Made by a program: the position numbers and the translations under genes. From the NCBI GenBank assembly GCA_964414925.1, contig CAYPXV010000084.1:1-6033 (forward strand): a stretch of DNA of 6,033 nucleotides. Direction: 5' to 3'. This DNA is from PeH17 sp964414925 (GTDB taxonomy: Bacteria; Bacillota; Clostridia; Christensenellales; CAG-138). The notes under the pieces were generated by a model, which worked only from the letters and a program-made list of their open reading frames with translations, made no database searches and had not been told where the DNA came from. Below are positions 1 to 5,604 of this stretch, piece by piece (positions within the stretch are counted from its first letter, which is position 1; every line of letters begins with the position of its first letter).

Positions 1-69
1 GAAAGAGCCCCTTTGGCACTCGTTAAGTCAATTATGCCGCAGAAGCTCAGTCTCGAAAAAATTTTTTGA
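1..69 (+). CDS. possible 3' end of an upstream gene (partial)
   Basis: Frame 1 is open from the window edge to a TGA at 67-69 and reads as 22 residues ending in KLSLEKIF. The codons look like those of the neighbouring genes (GAA, GCC, CTC, AAG, CCG, CAG), and the residue mix is that of an ordinary protein C-terminus. No domain can be recognised from so short a piece, so I assign no function. A second frame is also open to about position 141, but its codon use (many TTT, TGT, ATA) looks non-coding. No clear terminator follows. This is a weak call that sequence to the left would settle. Confidence 0.35.
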   Translation, partial: ERAPLALVKSIMPQKLSLEKIF

Positions 70-300
70 GGAGATAAAATTTTTCCAATGTCTATGTAAC
101 ATTTTTTTAAGAAAAAGTCAAATATATAAACCTTTTGATGTTTAAAAGTGAGGACTTTGAAGTGAATTATTAGTTTTTACAGTGCTGTTTTATGAAGCAT
201 CCGTTCTGTGGCAGTAAAATCCTAAGATGTGCACGATGAAATTCTTTTAAGTTACCTTGTTTTTAAAAAAAACTTGCCGACTTTTCGCCCTTTTCTTTAA
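70..300. other. AT-rich intergenic stretch, no gene seen
   Basis: This stretch has long A and T runs, frequent stops in all frames, and no tRNA, strong hairpin terminator or convincing -35/-10 pair. The sequence around 256-270 (GTTTTT followed by a run of A and C) is weakly self-complementary but not a credible terminator. An ATG at 301 opens the branching-enzyme frame but has no Shine-Dalgarno sequence in front of it, so I treat the untranslated region as extending to 396. Confidence 0.6.
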
Positions 301-333
301 ATGGATGGAGTTTTTTTCTCAAAATTAAAGCAA

Positions 334-362
334 TTGCGCAGGAATAGATTCGGTGGTATAAT
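334..362 (+). promoter_or_regulatory. extended -10 promoter of the branching enzyme gene
   Basis: A perfect TATAAT lies at 357-362 and is preceded by TGG at 354-356, which makes an extended -10 (TGnTATAAT). A weak -35, TTGCGC, lies at 334-339 with exactly 17 bases between the hexamers. Transcription would start near 369, leaving a leader of about 28 bases before the ATG at 397. The promoter sits inside the longer frame opened at 301, which argues against that upstream start. Confidence 0.7.
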
Positions 363-384
363 TTTAGTTGAATTTCGTACCGGA

Positions 385-391
385 AGGGGAG
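385..391 (+). promoter_or_regulatory. ribosome binding site that fixes the glgB start
   Basis: AGGGGAG lies five bases ahead of the ATG at 397-399, which is ideal spacing. The in-frame ATG at 301 has only T- and C-rich sequence (CCCTTTTCTTTAA) in front of it. This site, together with the promoter at 334-362, decides the start in favour of 397. Confidence 0.8.
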
Positions 392-396
392 ACTTT

Positions 397-2187
397 ATGT
401 TTGATAAGATGAGCTACAAGGTTTTAGGCGCACATCCGACAGGTGTGGGCAGAATTTGGCACTTTGCTGTCTTTGCTCCGAGGGCAAAGGCGGTTTCCGT
501 TGTCGGTGATTTTAATAGATGGAATGGTTTTTCACATCCCATGAAGCGCAATGATTACGGAATATGGTCTACCGAAATTGATTATTTGGATGAAGGTGCT
601 TTGTATAAATATGCCATTACATCAAATAACGGTAATATTGTCCTCAAAGCCGACCCTTATGCTTTTGCTTCCCAGTTAAGACCCGATACCGCTTCAATTT
701 TATGCAATATTAATAATTTTCATTGGAATGACGATAAATATTTTAATTTAAAATCTAAAATCGACCCGTTTATTTCCCCGATGAATATTTATGAAGTTCA
801 TCTTCCGTCGTGGAAAAAATCCGACGATATTTCAAGGGATATGTCGGAACTTATTTCCTATGTCAAAGATATGGCATACACCCATATAGAGTTACTTCCT
901 GTAAGTGAATTTCCTCTTGACGACAGTTGGGGATATCAATCAACGGGATATTTTTCGGTTTCGGCAAGGTTGGGCGGCGTCAAACAGCTCATGAATTTCA
1001 TAAACCTTGCTCATATCAACGGTCTTGGTGTCATTCTCGACTGGGTTCCCGCACATTTTGCTAAAGATGAACACGGTTTACGCTGTTTTGACGGTGAACC
1101 CCTGTTTGAAAGCAGTGACCCTCTTAGAGCGGAAATGCCGTTGTGGGGTACATTGCTGTTCGATTTCGAACGTCCCGAAGTCAGGTATTTCTTAATTCAA
1201 AATGCCTTGTTCCTTCTTAAGGAACTTCATGCCGACGGACTTAGAGTAGATGCAGTCAGTTGTATGCTTTATCATAATTTCTGCAAGGATGAATGGAAAC
1301 CGAATAAGTATGGCGGTATAGAAAATCTTGCTGCGATTGATTTCATAAAAGAATTAAATACGGTCGTTCATCGTGAATGTCCGGGTTGTTTGATGATTGC
1401 CGAGGAAAGTTCCGCATATCCCCTTGTTACCGCCCCGGTTCATGACGGCGGTCTCGGATTTGATTTTAAGTGGAATATGGGTTTTATGAACGACACCCTT
1501 ACTTATTTTGAAGAGGATTCGTTCTTTCGTCGTCATCATCATGATAAGCTTACGTTTCCGCTTACATATGCCTTCTCCGAAAACTTCATATTGCCTTTTT
1601 CTCACGATGAAGTTGTTTGCGGAAAACATTCATTAATCGAACGTATGCACGGAAGCTATGAACAGATGTTTGAGCAATTGAGACTGTTATTGTTTTACCA
1701 AATGGCGTCAGTAGGAAAGAAGCTTAACTTTATGGGAAATGATATCGCGCAGTTTATAGAGTGGGATTTTAAACGCCCGATTGACTGGTTTCTTCTTGAA
1801 TATCCGCAGCATAAATCCTTTCATGAATTTGCAAGGGAGTTGAATAAGTTTTACATTAATACACCTGCTTTACATAATGAACAGCGTGGTTGGGACGGTT
1901 TTAAGTGGTTAAGCGTTGATGACAATGAAAACTCCGTAATTGCCTTTATGCGTTCGCCACTCAAAGGAGAGAAGCTTATTGCGGTTATGAATTTTACACC
2001 GAAGGTTCATGAAAAATACAGTCTTCGTTTTGAACCTTTTTCACGCAAAAAACCTAAAGTGCAATATGTTTTTTCCACCCATCCGAACAGAGAAGGTTCA
2101 CTTAATGTGAACAAAGATAAGGACGGGAATTGTTGTTTCGATGTGCCGCTATACGGCTATGAAGGTGTGTTCCTGTCGGTGAAATAA
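397..2187 (+). CDS. glgB: 1,4-alpha-glucan branching enzyme (GH13)
   Basis: Cytoplasmic enzyme that cuts an alpha-1,4-glucan chain and re-attaches it by an alpha-1,6 bond, creating branches in glycogen. From the ATG at 397 it has 596 residues, shorter than the roughly 630-730 usual for GlgB, because it lacks the extra N-terminal N1 domain. A CBM48 domain occupies about residues 20-95 (AVFAPRAKAVSVVGDFNRWNG), the GH13 barrel about 120-490, and the C-terminal beta domain about 500-596. All four GH13 signatures are visible: DWVPAHF at 215-221, DGLRVDAV at 280-287 (nucleophile D285), IAEESS at 334-339 (acid/base E336), and LPFSHDEVV at 399-407 (D404). Spacing from acid/base to D404 (68 residues) equals that in E. 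coli GlgB as I recall it. Oddities are VVCGK where VVHGK is usual, and FMGNDIAQ where FMGQEFGQ is usual. No other glycogen gene is in view; it appears to be transcribed alone from its own promoter. An in-frame ATG at 301 is the less likely start. Confidence 0.93.
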   Translation: MFDKMSYKVLGAHPTGVGRIWHFAVFAPRAKAVSVVGDFNRWNGFSHPMKRNDYGIWSTEIDYLDEGALYKYAITSNNGNIVLKADPYAFASQLRPDTASILCNINNFHWNDDKYFNLKSKIDPFISPMNIYEVHLPSWKKSDDISRDMSELISYVKDMAYTHIELLPVSEFPLDDSWGYQSTGYFSVSARLGGVKQLMNFINLAHINGLGVILDWVPAHFAKDEHGLRCFDGEPLFESSDPLRAEMPLWGTLLFDFERPEVRYFLIQNALFLLKELHADGLRVDAVSCMLYHNFCKDEWKPNKYGGIENLAAIDFIKELNTVVHRECPGCLMIAEESSAYPLVTAPVHDGGLGFDFKWNMGFMNDTLTYFEEDSFFRRHHHDKLTFPLTYAFSENFILPFSHDEVVCGKHSLIERMHGSYEQMFEQLRLLLFYQMASVGKKLNFMGNDIAQFIEWDFKRPIDWFLLEYPQHKSFHEFARELNKFYINTPALHNEQRGWDGFKWLSVDDNENSVIAFMRSPLKGEKLIAVMNFTPKVHEKYSLRFEPFSRKKPKVQYVFSTHPNREGSLNVNKDKDGNCCFDVPLYGYEGVFLSVK

Positions 2188-2239
2188 AACCCGTTGCAGG
2201 CATATTTTGATGCAAATACGTTCATTAACAGATTGCTAA

Positions 2240-2268
2240 TTGTAAGAACTTGTAAAGAAACGTAAAAT
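2240..2268 (+). promoter_or_regulatory. candidate distal promoter for the 2438 gene
   Basis: TTGTAA at 2240-2245 and TAAAAT at 2263-2268 are separated by exactly 17 bases (4/6 and 5/6 matches to the sigma-A consensus). Transcription would begin near 2275 and include the hairpin at 2343-2400. In AT-rich DNA such matches arise by chance, so this is moderate support only. Confidence 0.4.
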
Positions 2269-2325
2269 AATGGAAGGATTTGGTTAATTAAACGTAATAA
2301 GTTGGAATAATGGCAGATAGTTTTC

Positions 2326-2334
2326 TGGTAAAAT
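2326..2334 (+). promoter_or_regulatory. candidate proximal extended -10 promoter for the 2438 gene
   Basis: TGGTAAAAT (TG at 2326-2327, TAAAAT at 2329-2334) is an extended -10. No -35 hexamer lies at 16-18 bases; the nearest, TTGGAA at 2302-2307, is 21 bases away. Transcription would start near 2341, almost exactly at the foot of the hairpin at 2343-2400. AATAATGG occurs twice nearby (2266-2273 and 2306-2313), 40 bases apart, with no evident function. Confidence 0.4.
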
Positions 2335-2342
2335 AAAGTAAT

Positions 2343-2400
2343 CGTGGCATGATGTGTAAAAATATAGCAGTTTTAAAATTTTTAAGCATCAAATGCCATG
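2343..2400 (+). promoter_or_regulatory. long imperfect hairpin in the presumed 5' leader
   Basis: CGTGGCATGATG (2343-2354) pairs with CATC (2387-2390) plus ATGCCATG (2393-2400), with a bulge of two A on the right side and one G-T pair. After a small internal loop, TAAAAAT (2357-2363) pairs with ATTTTTA (2378-2384) around a 14-base loop. No T-run follows, so it is not an intrinsic terminator, and the Shine-Dalgarno GGAGGA at 2427-2432 lies 27 bases beyond it. It matches no riboswitch class I know. It could be a regulator binding site, an RNA stability element, or chance. Confidence 0.45.
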
Positions 2401-2437
2401 AAAACCCAATCTTCAATTGATCTGACGGAGGATAATA

Positions 2438-4126
2438 ATGAGGATAACCGAAAAACTTATTGCCGTTATATTGGTGATAGCGGTAATGTTGCCTATGTCA
2501 ATAGTGGCATCGGGAATTGATACAGGGATTGCCATGGCTTCAATGCATGAATTGGAATCCGATGAGTTTTATATAGTGGATGATTCGATAAAGGACTCAT
2601 ACGGTAATTCATATTCAAGCAATATTCTCAAATTTGTTACGGGCTACGAAGCATTTGTAACGTATGACTTGAACGGAAACTATGACACTTTCAGAGGTTC
2701 AATCGTCTGTAGCGACAGAACCAACGGTGATGCGGTCATGCAAGTCGGTATCTATGCCGACGGAGTAAAGGTATACGAGTTAAAGAACTATACCAAACAA
2801 ATGCCGGCTCAACCTTTTACAATTGATGTCAGCGGAGTCGGAGAGTTGTCGATAAAAACGACTAAAACCGAAGGAAGTACCAGTTCCTCCGATGTTTTCT
2901 TCGTCAAGTCTTTTTTCACAAAAGCGGACAGAGCAAGCATTTACCCCGATAGAACCGAATTCACCGATCTGGTCATAATCGATTCAAATCATTGTAATGT
3001 GTCGGACAGGTTATTTGTAGACAGTTTTGGGGACATTCATAACGGAAGTATCTGTATTTACACCGAATGGCACAAAGAAGGATATGTTCTTTTCAATCTT
3101 GATAAGAGATTTCTTTCCTTATCGGGAAGCATAGCCACGAGCAGCATGACCCGAAACGATAGGGCGATGGATGTTAAGTTCTACTTGGATGATAAGCTTG
3201 TGTATGAAAAGTCTAACATTACAAGAAGTTCAAGTGCGATAGAATTTAACATTGATGTAACCGATGGAAGAGTTTTAAAGATAGTCGCCACGGGACACAA
3301 CGACAGTTACGGCAGCTATGTTTACATAACGGATGGTATTTTCAAGGTACATGAACATACCGTGTCCGATTGGGTCGTTCAATCGGAAGCCACATGTACC
3401 GCAAACGGAAAAGAAGTTTTGATATGTGAAGAATGCGGTGAAGTTGTAGCATCTGCGGATATTCAGGCAAAGGGTCATGTTGCGGATACAAAATGGACCG
3501 TGGTAACGGAACCGACTTGCACCGAACATGGTAAACAGATTCAAAAGTGTACGGTTTGCGGTGAGGCTGCCAACACTCAAACGATAGAACCGACGGGGCA
3601 TACGCCAAACGGTGTTTGGGAGTATTCCGATGACGGAAGCTGCAATAAAGTACAAAAATGTACGGTGTGCGGAGACGTGGCGGTGCGTCAAACCGACGAA
3701 GAAGCAGAGCATATACCCGGCGGCGAATGGGTTGTTACCGTTGAAGCCTCATGTTATGCTACAGGCGTACAGGTGCAGTATTGCGAAAAATGCGGTAAGA
3801 CCGTTCTTGAGGAGAGGATTCCCGTTACCGAACATGAATACGGCAAATGGCACACGATTCATGGAAGTGTATGGAATAATCCCATAGTGAAAAATCGAAC
3901 ATGTTCAATTTGCGGTGATATAGAGCAGGTTGTAAGCAATTCGACAGCTTGGGTGAAGCCGGTAGTGATTGCATTGATCATTATTGTTTTCGTGTTTGCT
4001 TTCCTGTTATTCTATGTCATAAGCATCTATCAATTGCCGCTTGAAGCTGCGACGTTTAAAAAGATATTCACGAAAAAAGCTTTGTTGAATATCATTAATC
4101 GCAGAGGTATTGATGACGACAATTAA
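2438..4126 (+). CDS. secreted membrane-anchored protein, two NPCBM-like domains and five Cys repeats
   Basis: I know no gene name for this 562-residue protein. Residues 1-25 are a signal peptide (K6, then a hydrophobic run). About residues 42-158 and 172-304 are two related beta-sandwich domains resembling NPCBM (novel putative carbohydrate-binding module): each has an F.GSI core followed by a variant of vg.Y.DG..vYe and a late IDV segment. Residues 305-495 hold five repeats of about 40 residues, pattern W-C-x(5-9)-C-x2-C-G-H, with CxxC pairs at 330/333, 371/374, 408/411, 449/452 and 489/492. The fifth repeat lacks the first Cys and the closing His. Residues 508-530 form one transmembrane helix, followed by a basic tail of about 32 residues. 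The likely topology is domains outside, tail inside. The start has GGAGGA five bases upstream. A terminator follows, so it is probably monocistronic. Ligand binding and metal binding by the repeats are inference. Confidence 0.85.
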   Translation: MRITEKLIAVILVIAVMLPMSIVASGIDTGIAMASMHELESDEFYIVDDSIKDSYGNSYSSNILKFVTGYEAFVTYDLNGNYDTFRGSIVCSDRTNGDAVMQVGIYADGVKVYELKNYTKQMPAQPFTIDVSGVGELSIKTTKTEGSTSSSDVFFVKSFFTKADRASIYPDRTEFTDLVIIDSNHCNVSDRLFVDSFGDIHNGSICIYTEWHKEGYVLFNLDKRFLSLSGSIATSSMTRNDRAMDVKFYLDDKLVYEKSNITRSSSAIEFNIDVTDGRVLKIVATGHNDSYGSYVYITDGIFKVHEHTVSDWVVQSEATCTANGKEVLICEECGEVVASADIQAKGHVADTKWTVVTEPTCTEHGKQIQKCTVCGEAANTQTIEPTGHTPNGVWEYSDDGSCNKVQKCTVCGDVAVRQTDEEAEHIPGGEWVVTVEASCYATGVQVQYCEKCGKTVLEERIPVTEHEYGKWHTIHGSVWNNPIVKNRTCSICGDIEQVVSNSTAWVKPVVIALIIIVFVFAFLLFYVISIYQLPLEAATFKKIFTKKALLNIINRRGIDDDN

Positions 4127-4170
4127 TATTTTTAATTAAATTCCGCTATAAGGCTGTAAATCCAATATTG

Positions 4171-4202
4171 AAAAGAGGTCGGATATAATTTCGACCTCTT
4201 TT
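4171..4202. terminator. strong hairpin terminator after the surface protein gene
   Basis: AAAAGAGGTCG (4171-4181) and CGACCTCTTTT (4192-4202) pair perfectly over 11 bases around a 10-base loop that can close by one or two more pairs. The A-run on the left and T-run on the right mean it could stop transcription in either direction. It begins 45 bases after the TAA of the upstream gene and separates that unit from the lipoprotein gene. Confidence 0.85.
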
Positions 4203-4219
4203 CCGATACGGTTAATTTA

Positions 4220-4248
4220 GTATTTTTTTAAATCTTGTTTCATATGCT
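4220..4248 (+). promoter_or_regulatory. weak candidate sigma-E-type promoter of the GerM-like gene
   Basis: CATATGCT at 4241-4248 fits the CATAnnnT pattern of mother-cell sigma-E -10 elements, and GTATTTT at 4220-4226 loosely fits a sigma-E -35 (GTmATAT), with 14 bases between. No sigma-A pair with good spacing is visible: TTGTTT at 4235 and TATAAA at 4254 are only 13 bases apart. In Bacillus subtilis gerM is sigma-E dependent, which makes this plausible, but the match is loose and the region is AT-rich. Confidence 0.28.
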
Positions 4249-4275
4249 TTGACTATAAAGCAGTGGAGGATAATT

Positions 4276-5238
4276 ATGAATACCAAATTTATTGCAGGGC
4301 TTATCGCACTTGTACTTTTTGCCTGCTCGACGGTAGGATGTTCGAGTGAATTGTCATACTCGTCAACTCCGTCAAGTGAACTTCCCACAGGTTCGTTTTT
4401 TACAGCCGAGCCAATGACTGAAACGCCCGTTCCGACTCAAACACCCGACAAAACGTGTTCGGCAAATCTTTACTTCTGTACGGATGACGGATATATATTG
4501 CCTGTAAACGTCGTAATGCCATGGGAGAACGGTATCGCAAAGGCTTGTCTTAATAAGCTTATCGATAATAAGGACAATAAGCTTCAATTTCAGCAGCAGG
4601 GGATTCACGGTGTGATTCCGGACGGAACGGAAATAGAACTGAACATATCAGACGGTTTGGCAACGGTAAATCTTAAACATATGCCTGCATTGGAAAATGC
4701 GGAGGAAGAACAAAAACTATTCATTTCCATAGTAAATACCCTTACGGAATTTGACAGCGTCGATGCCGTTTCCATCCTTTTGGACGGCAAGGACGAACGT
4801 ACCGTAAACGGAAATGCACTTCCGTCACGTCACCCGACTTATAGGTTGAATGTAGAACAAAGCACTATAGAAACATCGGGCAGCGCAAGTGCGTTGACAC
4901 TCTATTTTCCGAATTATACGGGAAGTCTTGCTATACCCGTAACTCGTTTCGTTCAGGCTGATACAGACCTGTATAACTGCATAAGCGAACTTGTTTCGGG
5001 TACGGAGCTGCCGAATCTTATAAGCTGTTTCCCCGATAATACCTTGTGCTTGGGTGCAAGTTTACAAAACGGTGTGCTGAAAATAAATCTTACCGAGGAT
5101 TTTATAGCAATATCCGACTATGAAGGTCTTTATGACCTTGCAGTGAACTGTACCATGCTTACGGCAAGGCAATTCGGCAGCGTCAATGAAGTGAAATTTT
5201 ATGTCAACGGCAATGAATATTTCAATGAGGAAAATTAA
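4276..5238 (+). CDS. GerM-like lipoprotein with two GerMN domains
   Basis: A 320-residue exported lipoprotein. Residues 1-22 form a lipoprotein signal (MNTKF, a hydrophobic stretch, then TVGC), with lipidation expected at C22; C17 (LFAC) is an alternative. A Ser/Thr/Pro-rich linker spans about 23-60. The first GerMN domain covers about 62-190: LYFCTDDGYILPV, IPDGTEIELNISDGLATVNL, then SIVNTLTEFDSVDAVSILLDG, all hallmark segments. The second covers about 206-316: LTLYFPNYTGSLAIPVTRFV, FPDNT, GVLKINLTEDF, FGSVNEVKFYVNG. B. subtilis GerM also has a signal plus two GerMN domains; it works in the SpoIIIA-SpoIIQ forespore channel and affects germination, so a sporulation role is inferred here. Non-spore-forming Firmicutes also carry GerMN lipoproteins, so the role is not certain. 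The start at 4276 has GGAGGA five bases upstream; a TTG at 4249 in the same frame has no such site. No terminator is visible before the tRNA promoter. Confidence 0.88.
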   Translation: MNTKFIAGLIALVLFACSTVGCSSELSYSSTPSSELPTGSFFTAEPMTETPVPTQTPDKTCSANLYFCTDDGYILPVNVVMPWENGIAKACLNKLIDNKDNKLQFQQQGIHGVIPDGTEIELNISDGLATVNLKHMPALENAEEEQKLFISIVNTLTEFDSVDAVSILLDGKDERTVNGNALPSRHPTYRLNVEQSTIETSGSASALTLYFPNYTGSLAIPVTRFVQADTDLYNCISELVSGTELPNLISCFPDNTLCLGASLQNGVLKINLTEDFIAISDYEGLYDLAVNCTMLTARQFGSVNEVKFYVNGNEYFNEEN

Positions 5239-5272
5239 TTGTCAATATGAATGGGAAATAGAAAAATAATGC

Positions 5273-5301
5273 TTGACAAACACTTGATTAAGTGCTAAAA
5301 T
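5273..5301 (+). promoter_or_regulatory. strong sigma-A promoter of the tRNA-Trp gene
   Basis: A consensus TTGACA at 5273-5278 and TAAAAT at 5296-5301 are 17 bases apart, and TG at 5293-5294 makes an extended -10. Transcription would start near 5308, about ten bases before the mature tRNA. The spacer holds an inverted repeat, CACTT (5281-5285), four bases, AAGTG (5290-5294). Confidence 0.9.
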
Positions 5302-5317
5302 ACGACCGTTGCAGCGT

Positions 5318-5391
5318 AGGGGCATGATGTAATGGTAACATAGCGGTCTCCAAAACCGTTCTTCTGAGTTCGAATCTTAGTGCCCCTGCCA
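5318..5391 (+). tRNA. tRNA-Trp (anticodon CCA)
   Basis: The full cloverleaf can be drawn. The acceptor stem AGGGGCA (5318-5324) pairs with TGCCCCT (5381-5387), followed by discriminator G and an encoded CCA (5389-5391). The D stem ATGT/ACAT (5327-5330, 5338-5341) encloses a loop with GG. The anticodon stem GCGGT/ACCGT (5343-5347, 5355-5359) encloses CTCCAAA with anticodon CCA at 5350-5352. The T stem CTGAG/CTTAG (5364-5368, 5376-5380) encloses TTCGAAT. The length is 74 bases, with a short variable loop. It is a single-gene unit with its own promoter and terminator. Confidence 0.96.
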
Positions 5392-5393
5392 AG

Positions 5394-5427
5394 AAAAAAA
5401 CCACGTCAAGATCGATGTGGTTTTTTT
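5394..5427 (+). terminator. intrinsic terminator of the tRNA-Trp gene
   Basis: A run of A (5394-5400) plus CCACGTC (5401-5407) pairs with GATGTGG (5414-5420) plus seven T (5421-5427), giving a 14-base stem with one G-T pair and a six-base loop. It starts three bases after the tRNA 3' end, and the T-run is typical of Rho-independent termination. The A-run would let it work in reverse as well. Confidence 0.92.
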
Positions 5428-5428
5428 C

Positions 5429-5604
5429 AATTAAATCCGTCCTTTCGGACGGGCTAAATCCACCTTCGGTGGATGAAATCGCTTCGCGATGAAATCCCGC
5501 TTTGCGGGGAAGAATAGGACGGATTTAATTTCATCTGAGGCGGTACGCCGAAGATTTCATACAAACAAAGTGTGGATTTCACCGTGGCAACGCCACGATT
5601 TCAT
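5429..5604. repeat. cluster of short triloop palindromes (MITE-like or structured-RNA element)
   Basis: At least seven short hairpins follow one another. Stems: 5437-5442/5447-5452 (CCGTCC, loop TTTC); 5458-5464/5468-5474 (ATCCACC, loop TTC); 5478-5482/5486-5490 (ATCGC, loop TTC); 5496-5500/5504-5508 (CCCGC, loop TTT); 5539-5542/5546-5549 (GGCG, loop GTA) inside ATCT/AGAT; 5558-5562/5570-5574; and 5583-5588/5592-5597 (CGTGGC, loop AAC). Units on the left are joined by GAAATC or AAATC, those on the right by GATTTC, so the whole is an imperfect inverted repeat. AATTAAATCCGTCCT (5429-5443) also pairs perfectly with 5516-5530, enclosing the first four hairpins. No frame codes for protein. Similar palindrome strings are, from memory, scattered in gut Clostridia genomes. 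Mobility is inferred, not shown; I see no target-site duplication. Confidence 0.75.

Noticed and set aside
301..396. In-frame extension of the branching enzyme starting at the ATG at 301
   Set aside because: There is no Shine-Dalgarno sequence before 301, a promoter lies inside the extension, the extra 32 residues do not look like a GlgB N-terminus, and 397 has an ideal ribosome binding site.
1354..1629. Minus-strand open frame inside the branching enzyme gene
   Set aside because: It is fully antisense to the catalytic region with its conserved motifs; it has odd composition and no recognisable domain.
2194..2215. Terminator after the branching enzyme (TTGCA … TGCAA)
   Set aside because: The stem is only five bases with a weak inner stem and no T-run; no clear terminator is visible for this gene.
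3275..3712. Long open frames on the minus strand (and one alternative plus frame at 3612-3887) within the Cys-repeat region
   Set aside because: They lie wholly inside a well-supported gene, have no ribosome binding sites, and arise because the repetitive codons of the repeats avoid stops in other frames.
4249..4275. TTG start nine codons upstream for the GerM-like lipoprotein
   Set aside because: No ribosome binding site precedes it, and it would add polar residues ahead of a normal signal peptide; the ATG at 4276 has GGAGGA at perfect spacing.
5281..5299. CIRCE (HrcA operator), because AAGTGCTAA resembles its right half
   Set aside because: The left half does not match, the spacing is four rather than nine bases, and the downstream gene is a tRNA rather than a chaperone operon.
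5429..5604. CRISPR array
   Set aside because: The palindromes differ from one another in sequence, the only shared part is the six-base linker, and there are no unique spacers of constant length.
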